Assembly: GCA_902783935.1 (NCBI GenBank)
Contig: CACZTA010000274.1
Location: forward strand, 1-12,660
Direction: 5' to 3'
From: an uncultured Lachnospiraceae bacterium
GTDB lineage: Bacteria; Bacillota; Clostridia; Lachnospirales; Lachnospiraceae
Length of the DNA: 12,660 nt
Made by a program: the position numbers and the translations under genes. The notes below the pieces were generated by a model, which was not told the origin of the DNA, ran no database searches, and worked only from the letters and a program-made list of their open reading frames with translations. Below, one piece after another: positions 6,362-12,660 of this stretch (position 1 is its first letter; every line of letters begins with the position of its first letter).

Positions 6362-7810
6362 ATGGATTTACTGACAGGTCTTGAACCGGACAGAGTCTTT
6401 TATTTTTTTGAAGCGATTTCCGATATTCCGAGAGGATCCGGTAATACCGGGGCCGTTCGGCAATACCTGATCCAGTTCGCGGAAGAACGTGGGCTCGATG
6501 TCATGCCCGATGAGGCCGGGAACGTTCTGATCCGCAAAAACGGATCTGCCGGTTATGAAAACTCTCCGGCGGTCATCCTGCAGGCCCACATGGATATGGT
6601 CTGTGTAAAAACCTCTGATTCCGATCATGATTTTAACGTCGATCCGCTGGATCTGTTTCTGGAAGAAGACATGCTTTATGCAGACAGAACTTCTCTCGGT
6701 GCAGACGACGGAATCGGCGTCGCAATGATCCTGGCCGTTCTCGACGACGAGTCCCTGGCCCACCCTCCGATTGAAGCCCTTTTCACAAATGATGAGGAAA
6801 TCGGCCTTCTCGGAGCCGCTGCGTTTGACACATCCGTCCTGAAAGGCAGGAGGATGATCAACCTGGACAGCGAAAAAGAAGGTGAGCTGACCTGCGGATG
6901 TGCAGGCGGCGAATGCCTCTACTGTGTCCTGCCGGTTGAGAAAATCCGCATGAAGGGACTGCCTGTCCTGATCACGATATCAGGCCTTAAGGGCGGGCAT
7001 TCCGGTACGGAAATAAGCCTGTGGAGAGCGAACGCCAACAAGCTTGCCGGCCGTCTCTTAAACGAAATTGACAATGCGGCTGCATTTTCACTTGAAAGCG
7101 TGGCGGGCGGAGAAAAAGATAATGCGATTCCTACAGAAGCGAGAATCCGCATCGTCATCGATGAGGATGACTTCCAGGCTGTCTCCAAAGCGATCGACGG
7201 GTTTGAGCGGGCCATACGCCGCGAATACCGCGGCATCGAAGATGATATCCGTGTCAGGGCCGAAAAAGGGAATACCCACAAAATCGACGTACTGGACATG
7301 GACAGCCAGGACAAGGTCATTTCCCTGCTGCTGTGCCTGCCCGACGGCGTTCTCCAGATGAGCGGCGCTGTTCCCGGCATGGTCCAGACATCCTGCAACC
7401 TCGGCGTCATCCGCACAGGCGACAGTGAATTTGCCTGTACGATCAATTCCAGAAGCTCTGTTTCCTCCGGAATGGCGGCAACAGCACTTATGATCAGGTC
7501 CCTCGCCGAGAAAGCCGGAGCGGCCGTCAGGTCCGGCGGTGCCTATCCCGGATGGGATTTCAGGGATCACTCGCCGCTTCGCGACACAATGGTCGAAGTC
7601 TATAAAGAGATGTACGGAGAAGAACCGCGCGTATGTACGATTCATGCAGGGCTTGAATGCGGACTGTTTGTCTCCTCTGTCAGAGGACTGGATGTCGTCT
7701 CCATGGGCTGTGATGTCATGAATATCCACACGGTATCCGAACGGCTCAGCATTTCCTCAACAGCAAGAACATGGGATTATCTGAAAGAGATCCTTGCAAA
7801 ACTTAAGTAA
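6362..7810 (+). CDS. pepD: Aminoacyl-histidine dipeptidase PepD (M20 family)
   Basis: PepD is a cytoplasmic zinc dipeptidase of the M20 family that cleaves dipeptides such as beta-alanyl-histidine and other Xaa-His substrates. The 482-residue protein has normal length and shows the metal-binding set: AHMDMV at 75-80 (His76 ligand, Asp78 beside it), GADDGIG at 113-119 (Asp115 bridging ligand), TNDEEIG at 142-148 (Glu145 catalytic, Glu146 ligand), NLDSE at 167-171 (Asp169) and the C-terminal His456 in VMNIHTVSE. The lid domain lies between about 185 and 380. AAGGGAG at 6346-6352 precedes the ATG. It follows a strong terminator, so it probably has its own promoter in 6312-6345, but I could not identify a convincing one. 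The alarmone synthetase gene follows after 54 bases with no terminator between, so they may be co-transcribed. Confidence 0.95.
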   Translation: MDLLTGLEPDRVFYFFEAISDIPRGSGNTGAVRQYLIQFAEERGLDVMPDEAGNVLIRKNGSAGYENSPAVILQAHMDMVCVKTSDSDHDFNVDPLDLFLEEDMLYADRTSLGADDGIGVAMILAVLDDESLAHPPIEALFTNDEEIGLLGAAAFDTSVLKGRRMINLDSEKEGELTCGCAGGECLYCVLPVEKIRMKGLPVLITISGLKGGHSGTEISLWRANANKLAGRLLNEIDNAAAFSLESVAGGEKDNAIPTEARIRIVIDEDDFQAVSKAIDGFERAIRREYRGIEDDIRVRAEKGNTHKIDVLDMDSQDKVISLLLCLPDGVLQMSGAVPGMVQTSCNLGVIRTGDSEFACTINSRSSVSSGMAATALMIRSLAEKAGAAVRSGGAYPGWDFRDHSPLRDTMVEVYKEMYGEEPRVCTIHAGLECGLFVSSVRGLDVVSMGCDVMNIHTVSERLSISSTARTWDYLKEILAKLK

Positions 7811-7864
7811 TCATCACGCTGCAGGCGTCTGTCTGTCAGTTTTAAGCTCAGGACGGAAGCAAAT

Positions 7865-8686
7865 ATGGAAATACAGCTCTGGAGAGAACTGCTCGATCCC
7901 TATGAGCAGGCAGTCTCGGAACTTCTGAAGAAGTTCTGCAACGTGAGGGAAGAGTACCTCAAAAAAAACATGTATGCGCCCATCGAGAGTGTCAGCGGCC
8001 GCGTCAAGACGGTTGCGAGCATTCTCGAAAAGATGCAGCGCAAAAACATCTCGTTTGAGACGCTCGAAGAAGACCTGGACGATATCGCGGGAATCCGGAT
8101 CATCTGCCAGTTCGTCGAGGATATCGAAAAAGTCGCCGCCCTGATCGGGAAGCGGACGGACATGGAAATCCGGAGTACGAAGGATTATCTCAGAAATCAG
8201 AAGGGAAGCGGTTACAGAAGCTTTCATCTGATTGTCTGGTATACCGTCCAGACAATCGACGGCCCGAAAAAACTGCAGGTGGAGATCCAGATCCGCACGA
8301 TGGCCATGAATTTCTGGGCGACAACTGAGCATTCCCTGCAGTATAAATACAAAGGGGAGATTCCTGCCCATATCAGCCAGCAGCTTAACAGGGCTTCGGA
8401 AGCGATTGAGATCCTGGACAGGGAGATGTCCCAGGTCCGGTCTGAGATCATGGATGCCCAGATCGACAGCCAGATTGAGACAAACCTCGTCAAAGATATT
8501 CTCCGGAATATCGAGAATCTCTATAAACTGGACAATAAGCGCGAAGTTGTCAAGATCCAGAACGAGTTCTACCGCATCTTCTCAACCCACAATCTTGAGG
8601 AACTGAAGCGCTTTCACAGACAGCTGGATATCATTGCCGAAGGATCACGGGCGCAGGCCGTTGATCCTGCAGTCAATCACCAATAG
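7865..8686 (+). CDS. Small alarmone synthetase, RelQ/YjbM type (GTP pyrophosphokinase family)
   Basis: The protein belongs to the single-domain RelA/SpoT synthetases that transfer pyrophosphate from ATP to GDP or GTP to make (p)ppGpp, without a hydrolase domain. The 273 residues contain the ATP-binding stretch SGRVKT at 44-49, DDIAGIRI at 72-79 with the expected metal-binding Asp, the G-loop GYRSFHLIV at 116-124, VEIQIRTMAMNFWATTEHS at 139-157 with the catalytic Glu140 region, and a helical C-terminal part. There is no HD hydrolase, TGS or ACT domain. The C-terminal helical part runs about 60 residues beyond the compact RelQ core of roughly 210. The start at 7865 has only a weak GGA-type site (about 7853-7856). 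A perfect hairpin terminator follows. RelQ, RelP and related subgroups cannot be separated safely by eye, so no symbol is given. Confidence 0.9.
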   Translation: MEIQLWRELLDPYEQAVSELLKKFCNVREEYLKKNMYAPIESVSGRVKTVASILEKMQRKNISFETLEEDLDDIAGIRIICQFVEDIEKVAALIGKRTDMEIRSTKDYLRNQKGSGYRSFHLIVWYTVQTIDGPKKLQVEIQIRTMAMNFWATTEHSLQYKYKGEIPAHISQQLNRASEAIEILDREMSQVRSEIMDAQIDSQIETNLVKDILRNIENLYKLDNKREVVKIQNEFYRIFSTHNLEELKRFHRQLDIIAEGSRAQAVDPAVNHQ

Positions 8687-8699
8687 CTAACACTGCTCG

Positions 8700-8739
8700 G
8701 GCTGTTACAGGCATTTGATCTGTAACAGCCTCTTATTTT
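8700..8739 (+). terminator. Rho-independent terminator after the alarmone synthetase gene
   Basis: GGCTGTTACAG (8700-8710) and CTGTAACAGCC (8720-8730) form a perfect 11-bp stem with a 9-base loop, followed by TCTTATTTT (8731-8739). It lies 13 bases after the stop codon at 8684-8686. It is the clearest terminator in the window by stem perfection and separates the pepD unit from the next. Confidence 0.92.
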
Positions 8740-8787
8740 ACACGGTTCCGGGTTGATACGGCCGGATGATCATACATGCGATCACTT

Positions 8788-8797
8788 AAGGAAAGGG
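8788..8797 (+). promoter_or_regulatory. Ribosome binding site deciding the start at 8804
   Basis: AAGGAAAGGG ends 6 bases before the ATG at 8804. A longer in-frame reading from 8753 would begin right after the terminator tail with no such site before it, and would add residues unlike the rest of the protein. The ATG at 8804 is preferred. Confidence 0.7.
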
Positions 8798-8803
8798 TCT
8801 GGC

Positions 8804-9406
8804 ATGAAAGCAAAAAAAGGCGAATGGGGTTATTTTGATGCCGAGAGAAAGCGGAAGATCGCACAGTCGGTCATTCTTTTCTGTATTCCGCTTCTGATTC
8901 TCATCACCTCCCGGCTGTATTTCGGAACACAGAAAAATGTGATGACCGTCGTGGCGATGGTCGGCATTGTACCGGCCTGCATGTCCCTCGTAAGCGTCAT
9001 CATGTTCATGTTCCGGAAATCACTGCCGGAAGAGGAGTACCGGGAACTCAGCGCACACGAGGGGGATCTGACCGTCGCCTATGAACTCTATATGACTTCA
9101 GAAAAACGGAATGCCCTTGTTGACTGTCTCGCTGTCTGCGGCAATGAAGTTGTCGGCTATGTCAGCGACCCGAAAACAGATCTTCAGTTTGCCCGTGACC
9201 ACCTTCAGAAGATGCTCCGCGCTGACGGGTTCAAAGTGTCTGTCAGAATGCTCGGCGACCGGAAGCATTTCATCGAGCGCCTGGACGGTCTGAACGCCCA
9301 CGCCGAGGATCTCCGGAAGGACATCCGCTACGAAGCGCCTGCCGGCTATGAAGGATACGGCAGGGAGGATATGATCCGCCACTGCGCGCTGAACATCTCA
9401 CTTTGA
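8804..9406 (+). CDS. Membrane protein of unknown function, two transmembrane helices
   Basis: The 200-residue product opens with a basic, aromatic stretch (KKGEWGYFDAERKRK) and has two hydrophobic segments at about 19-40 and 45-70. These form a short hairpin in the membrane, followed by a soluble domain of about 130 residues that is probably cytoplasmic by the positive-inside rule. The soluble part contains a DCLAVCGNEVVGYVSD stretch and alternating charged helices; I see no catalytic motif. It resembles a family of uncharacterised proteins I associate with Lachnospiraceae, but I cannot check that. It is the first gene after the terminator and lies 6 bases before the pseudouridine synthase gene, so it probably heads the operon that runs into the his genes. 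No clear promoter was found between 8740 and 8787. Confidence 0.8.
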   Translation: MKAKKGEWGYFDAERKRKIAQSVILFCIPLLILITSRLYFGTQKNVMTVVAMVGIVPACMSLVSVIMFMFRKSLPEEEYRELSAHEGDLTVAYELYMTSEKRNALVDCLAVCGNEVVGYVSDPKTDLQFARDHLQKMLRADGFKVSVRMLGDRKHFIERLDGLNAHAEDLRKDIRYEAPAGYEGYGREDMIRHCALNISL

Positions 9407-9412
9407 TCCGCC

Positions 9413-10399
9413 ATGCAGACACTGATTATCACAAATGAAGAAGCCGGACAGCGCTTCGATAAATTCCTGAAAAAATATCTGCGGGAAGCGCCCCCGGGCT
9501 TTCTCTATAAAATGCTCCGGAAGAAAAACATCAAGCTGAACGGGGCAAAAGCAGAAGGGAAAGAAATCCTCAGGGAAGGCGACAGCGTGAGTTTCTATCT
9601 GTCAGACGAGACGCTGGAAAAGTTCCGCGGCAGTCCCGTTTCTGTATCCGCGCAGCCCGGAGGGAAAGTGCCCGGTTTCCTCGTGAACAGGGAAGGGATC
9701 CTCATCCTGAATAAACCGGCGGGGATGCTGGTCCAGCCCGACGGCTCTTCCGCGGTCTCCGTCGCCGATGCGCTGCCCGGATGGCTCCTCGCAGGAGGCT
9801 TCCTGACAGAGGAGGACCTGCGGGCCTTCAGGCCGGCACCCGTAAACAGAATCGACCGGAACACAAGCGGCATCGTTCTCTGCGGGACGACGCTGAACGG
9901 ACTCCGGGTTCTTTCTGACGCAATCCGGGAGCGGAGAATTGCCAAAACTTACTTTGTCCTGGCAGGCGGAACTGTCCCCGAAGACGGGATTTATACCGCG
10001 TGGGCAGAGAAAGACGCAGGCACAAATACGGTCCGCGTCCACGACCATCCGGGAGAAGGGATGAAAGAGATGATCACCGGCATCCGCCTGGTCAGCAGGA
10101 GCCCGTCCGTCTCATTATTTGAAATCGACCTGGTCACAGGCCGCCCGCACCAGATCCGCTCGCACCTGAAGCATCTGCACGCATTTACGGCCGGAGACAG
10201 AAAATACGGTGATCCCGCCCTGAACAGGACGCTGGCCTCCCGGTTCGGGACTGACAGGCAGCTGCTGCACGCTTATTCGGTCACATTTCCGGAAGACTTC
10301 CCTGCCGGGACGCTGGCCGGAAAGACCGTCCGCGCCCCGCTGCCGGATGATTTCAGGCGGGTCATGGACGCGTACGGGCTGTCCTGTCCGGATAACTGA
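9413..10399 (+). CDS. RluA-family RNA pseudouridine synthase with S4 domain
   Basis: Enzymes of this family isomerise uridines to pseudouridine in 23S rRNA, or in some members tRNA. The 328-residue protein has an N-terminal S4 RNA-binding domain (about 1-75, with EEAGQRFDKFLKKYL). A synthase domain follows with LNKPAGMLVQ at 99-108, the catalytic motif NRIDRNTSG at 145-153 (Asp148 the nucleophile; the more usual His is Asn here) and GRPHQIRSHL at 243-252. This layout is that of RluC/RluD-type proteins, but the target uridine cannot be read from the sequence, so no symbol is given. The ATG at 9413 has no Shine-Dalgarno site of its own, and the gap to the previous gene is only 6 bases, so it is probably translated by coupling. 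No better start is visible. Confidence 0.93.
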   Translation: MQTLIITNEEAGQRFDKFLKKYLREAPPGFLYKMLRKKNIKLNGAKAEGKEILREGDSVSFYLSDETLEKFRGSPVSVSAQPGGKVPGFLVNREGILILNKPAGMLVQPDGSSAVSVADALPGWLLAGGFLTEEDLRAFRPAPVNRIDRNTSGIVLCGTTLNGLRVLSDAIRERRIAKTYFVLAGGTVPEDGIYTAWAEKDAGTNTVRVHDHPGEGMKEMITGIRLVSRSPSVSLFEIDLVTGRPHQIRSHLKHLHAFTAGDRKYGDPALNRTLASRFGTDRQLLHAYSVTFPEDFPAGTLAGKTVRAPLPDDFRRVMDAYGLSCPDN

Positions 10400-10419
10400 A
10401 AGACGAGGAGAATGAAGCG

Positions 10420-10959
10420 ATGGCGACCTGGAATTCGAGGGGATTAAGGGGATCCGTTCTCGAGGACATGATCAACCGCACGATTGAGAGGCTGCGGGAA
10501 AGGGGACTCGCGCTGATCCAGAAAGTGCCGACCCCGATCACACCGATCAATATCGATAAACAGTCAAGACACATTACACTGGCTTATTTTGACCAGAAGA
10601 GCACCGTGGATTACATCGGTGCCGTCCAGGGCATTCCGGTGTGCTTTGACGCAAAGGAATGCGCCGCCGATACATTTCCGCTGGCAAACCTGCACGAGCA
10701 CCAGGTAGCATTCATGACGGATTTTGAAAAACAGGACGGCATTTCATTCCTGCTTCTTTATTTTTCTTCGCGACAGGAATTTTATTATATGCCTTATGCG
10801 GAAATGATGGAATTCTGGAACAGGATGCTCCGCGGGGGCAGGAAGAGTTTCCTGATTTCGGAGCTTGACCCGGCCTGGTTCCTGGAAGTGACAAATGACA
10901 GTTTTCTGCCGATCCTCGAAGGCCTCCGGAGAGATCTGCAGGCGCGGGACGGAAACTGA
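10420..10959 (+). CDS. recU: Holliday junction resolvase RecU
   Basis: RecU is the Firmicutes resolvase that cuts Holliday junctions in recombination and chromosome segregation, working after branch migration. The 179-residue protein has the family layout: NSRGLRGSVLEDMIN at 5-19, KVPTPITPI at 35-43, STVDYIG at 61-67, CFDAKE at 75-80 and FPLANLHEHQ at 86-95. In B. subtilis RecU the catalytic set is, as I recall, Asp88, Glu101 and Lys103. The same spacing here gives Asp64, Asp77 and Lys79, so the Glu is a conservative Asp; this may be a clade feature. A GAGGAG site at 10405-10410 precedes the ATG. In many Firmicutes recU sits next to a penicillin-binding protein gene; here it lies between an RluA-family gene and hisZ, with gaps of 20 and 23 bases. 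Confidence 0.93.
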   Translation: MATWNSRGLRGSVLEDMINRTIERLRERGLALIQKVPTPITPINIDKQSRHITLAYFDQKSTVDYIGAVQGIPVCFDAKECAADTFPLANLHEHQVAFMTDFEKQDGISFLLLYFSSRQEFYYMPYAEMMEFWNRMLRGGRKSFLISELDPAWFLEVTNDSFLPILEGLRRDLQARDGN

Positions 10960-10982
10960 CGGGTGAAGAGAGGTAAGACAAC

Positions 10983-11984
10983 GTGAAAAATCTGATGATT
11001 CATACACCGGAAGGGTTCCGGGACCTGTACGGCCGGGAGATGGAGCGGAAGCGCAGCCTGATGAATTCTCTCAGGAATGCTTTCGACGAATACGGATACC
11101 GGCATATTGAGACACCCGCTGTCGAATATTTCGACGTTTTCGGGAATGAAGTCGGGACGACGCCTTCAAATGAGCTCTATAAGTTTTTTGACAGGGACGG
11201 CCATACGCTGGTCCTGCGCCCGGACTTCACACCGTCCGTGGCCAGGGCTGTCGCCATGCACTTTCCGCCCGATTCCCTGCCGCTCAGGCTCTGTTATGAA
11301 GGGAAAACCTATGTCAATTCCCAGGAATACCAGCTTCATCTGAAAGAGCAGACCCAGATGGGCGTCGAATTGATCGGGGACGGATCTCCCGAAGCCGATG
11401 CGGAAATCCTTTCTCTCACCTGCCGGCTCCTTACGGAGGCCGGACTCACGGAATTCCAGGTCAGTGTCGGGGAAAACAATTTCTTCCGCGCCCTGGCTGA
11501 CGCCTCCGGTTTATCGGAGGACAGGGTTGAAGAAGTCCGCGCCCTGATCTCAAATAAGAATTTCTTCGGCGTGGAGGAACTCCTTGCATCCGGACAGACC
11601 GCACCGGAGATCCGTGAAGCGTTTGTCCGCCTGCCGAAGCTTTTCGGCGGAAGCAGCGTTCTCGATGAAGCCGCGCAGTATGCCGTCAATGAACGGGCTG
11701 CCGCCTCCATAGAGCGCCTCCGCGCGGTTGAGAAGCTCACGGAGGAAGCGGGGTGCGCCCGCTATATTTCCTATGATTTCGGTCTTCTCAGCAAATTCCA
11801 TTATTATACCGGCATGATCTTTTCCGCCTATACGTACGGAAGCGGAGAACCCGTGGCCAAGGGAGGCCGTTACGACAGACTCCTCGCCCATTTCGGGACG
11901 GATGCACCGGCTGTCGGTGTCGGTGTATACATCGAGCAGCTGATGAATGCACTGTCGGGCCAGAAGCTCAGGAAGGAGGTCTGA
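10983..11984 (+). CDS. hisZ: ATP phosphoribosyltransferase regulatory subunit HisZ
   Basis: HisZ is a paralogue of histidyl-tRNA synthetase that forms an octamer with short-form HisG and is needed for its activity and histidine feedback. The 333 residues cover the class II synthetase core only, with no C-terminal anticodon-binding domain. Visible motifs are TPEGFRDLYG near the N-terminus, a motif 1 region around VEYFDVFGNEVG (47-58), motif 2 LRPDFTPSVAR at 78-88, QTQMGVELIG and the motif 3 region GGRYD at 294-298. The stretch that in true HisRS reads RGLDYYTG is LLSKFHYYTG here (268-277). It lacks the Arg and Asp needed for aminoacylation, which supports HisZ rather than HisS. The start is a GTG at 10983 with AGAGAGG at 10967-10973. 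hisG follows after 7 bases, confirming the role. Confidence 0.95.
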   Translation: MKNLMIHTPEGFRDLYGREMERKRSLMNSLRNAFDEYGYRHIETPAVEYFDVFGNEVGTTPSNELYKFFDRDGHTLVLRPDFTPSVARAVAMHFPPDSLPLRLCYEGKTYVNSQEYQLHLKEQTQMGVELIGDGSPEADAEILSLTCRLLTEAGLTEFQVSVGENNFFRALADASGLSEDRVEEVRALISNKNFFGVEELLASGQTAPEIREAFVRLPKLFGGSSVLDEAAQYAVNERAAASIERLRAVEKLTEEAGCARYISYDFGLLSKFHYYTGMIFSAYTYGSGEPVAKGGRYDRLLAHFGTDAPAVGVGVYIEQLMNALSGQKLRKEV

Positions 11985-11991
11985 AAGCATC

Positions 11992-12633
11992 ATGCGCTAT
12001 CTCACAGTCGCACTGACGAAAGGCAGGCTTGCCGGACAGACGCTTGCTTTATTTGAGAAAATCGGCATTACCGCCGAAGGGGCCGATGACATGAAGACGA
12101 GAAAGCTGATCTTTGCCAATCCGGAGCTCGGCATCCGTTTCTTCATGGCCAAGGGTCCTGATGTCCCGACCTACGTGGCATACGGCGCGGCGGATATCGG
12201 GATCGTCGGCCGGGACGTGATTCTGGAAGAGGGAAGAAAGATCTATGAAGTCCTCGACCTCGGCTACGGGAGCTGCAGGATGTGCATCTGCGGTCCGGAG
12301 AGCGCAAGGGAAGCGCTCTCGTCAGGAGACATGATCCGCGTCGCCACTAAATATCCGAATATTGCCAAGGATTATTTCCTGAACCGGAAGCATCAGACCG
12401 TCGAGATCATCAAACTGAACGGGTCGATCGAACTCGCCCCGATCGTCGGCCTGTCGGAAGTGATCTGCGATATCGTGGAGACCGGATCGACATTAAAGGA
12501 AAACGGTCTCGGTGTACTTGAAGAGGTCTGTCCGCTGTCCGCGAGAGTTGTTGTCAACCAGGTCAGCATGAAAATGGAGAGCGAGCGGATCAACAGCCTT
12601 ATTACCCGCCTGAAGGAGGCCCTGAACGAATGA
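11992..12633 (+). CDS. hisG: ATP phosphoribosyltransferase, short form, catalytic subunit HisG
   Basis: HisG joins ATP and phosphoribosyl pyrophosphate to start histidine synthesis. The 213-residue product is the short form, lacking the C-terminal regulatory ACT-like domain, and so depends on HisZ encoded just upstream. Motifs are VALTKGRL at 6-13, ADIGIVGRDVI at 67-77, RVATKYPNIAKDYF at 116-129, IVGLSEVICDIVETGSTLKENGL at 151-173 (split by function into the GLSEVICDIV and ETGSTLKENGL parts, the latter the PRPP loop), and a normal C-terminus. The ATG at 11992 has a very strong GGAAGGAGGT at 11971-11980, overlapping the end of hisZ. Its TGA overlaps the start of the following gene. No oddities. 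Confidence 0.96.
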   Translation: MRYLTVALTKGRLAGQTLALFEKIGITAEGADDMKTRKLIFANPELGIRFFMAKGPDVPTYVAYGAADIGIVGRDVILEEGRKIYEVLDLGYGSCRMCICGPESAREALSSGDMIRVATKYPNIAKDYFLNRKHQTVEIIKLNGSIELAPIVGLSEVICDIVETGSTLKENGLGVLEEVCPLSARVVVNQVSMKMESERINSLITRLKEALNE

Positions 12634-12660
12634 TGACAATAGAGACGCTTACCCCCGGTT
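12630..12660 (+). CDS. hisD: Start of the next his gene, probably hisD (partial)
   Basis: An ATG at 12630, overlapping the hisG stop, and a second in-frame ATG at 12633 open a frame of ten visible residues (MMTIETLTPG) that runs off the window. AAGGAGG at 12613-12619 lies 10 or 13 bases upstream, depending on the start used. The order hisZ-hisG-hisD is standard in Firmicutes, and the short N-terminus fits a histidinol dehydrogenase, but ten residues cannot prove it. The name rests mainly on position. Confidence 0.55.
   Translation, partial: MMTIETLTPG

Noticed and set aside
7811..7864. Short inverted repeat ACGC/GCGT between pepD and the alarmone synthetase gene
   Set aside because: The stem is only about four base pairs and the T-run is not adjacent, so it is too weak to call a terminator.
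8740..8787. TTTACA and TTGATA boxes as -35 elements for the unknown membrane protein gene
   Set aside because: Neither has a credible -10 at 16 to 19 bases, so no promoter is called.

Overview
The window looks like a stretch of conserved housekeeping chromosome from a Gram-positive Clostridia-type bacterium, most probably a Lachnospiraceae relative with fairly high GC for that group. The reasons are the gene order (Asp23 protein, fakA, recG, an mgsA-like gene, rsmD, coaD), the presence of RecU, the short-form HisG with a HisZ partner, and strong AGGAGG-type ribosome binding sites. All genes lie on the + strand and about 94% of the window is coding. I see no tRNA, rRNA, CRISPR array, insertion sequence, phage gene or obvious horizontally acquired segment. 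No gap between genes exceeds about 120 bases.

Layout. Bases 1-1924 hold the end of an Asp23/Gls24 protein gene and fakA (fatty acid kinase ATP-binding subunit), closed by a hairpin terminator. recG follows almost at once (1943-3994). A likely extended -10 promoter at about 4029-4037 then drives a tight unit: an mgsA-like gene, rsmD, coaD and a coiled-coil protein with a very acidic tail. The first three genes are joined by ATGA stop/start overlaps, and the unit ends in a 13-bp stem terminator (6282-6311). Next come pepD (dipeptidase) and a RelQ-type small alarmone synthetase gene, closed by a perfect 11-bp terminator (8700-8739). The last run is a two-helix membrane protein of unknown function, an RluA-family pseudouridine synthase, recU, hisZ, hisG and the first codons of a probable hisD, with gaps of 6 to 23 bases and then an overlap, so probably one transcript.

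How the genes fit together. Most act in core processes: phospholipid precursor supply (fakA), DNA branch repair (recG, recU), rRNA modification (rsmD, rluA family), coenzyme A synthesis (coaD), peptide use and stringent signalling (pepD, alarmone synthetase) and histidine synthesis (hisZ, hisG, hisD). Histidine genes here have no leader or attenuator of their own inside the window.

I do not see a clear undescribed multi-gene system. The most unusual observation is that the methylglyoxal synthase-like protein keeps the fold signatures but has four of six known active-site residues replaced (Asp to Asn, Asp to Glu, Asp to Asn, His to Gln, by hand alignment to my recalled E. coli sequence). It may be a catalytically changed or inactive family member. 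Other second-look items are the acidic-tailed protein after coaD, the unknown membrane protein opening the last operon, the terminator just ahead of recG, and the leaderless his genes. Everything here was read by eye; no alignment, folding or database search was run.
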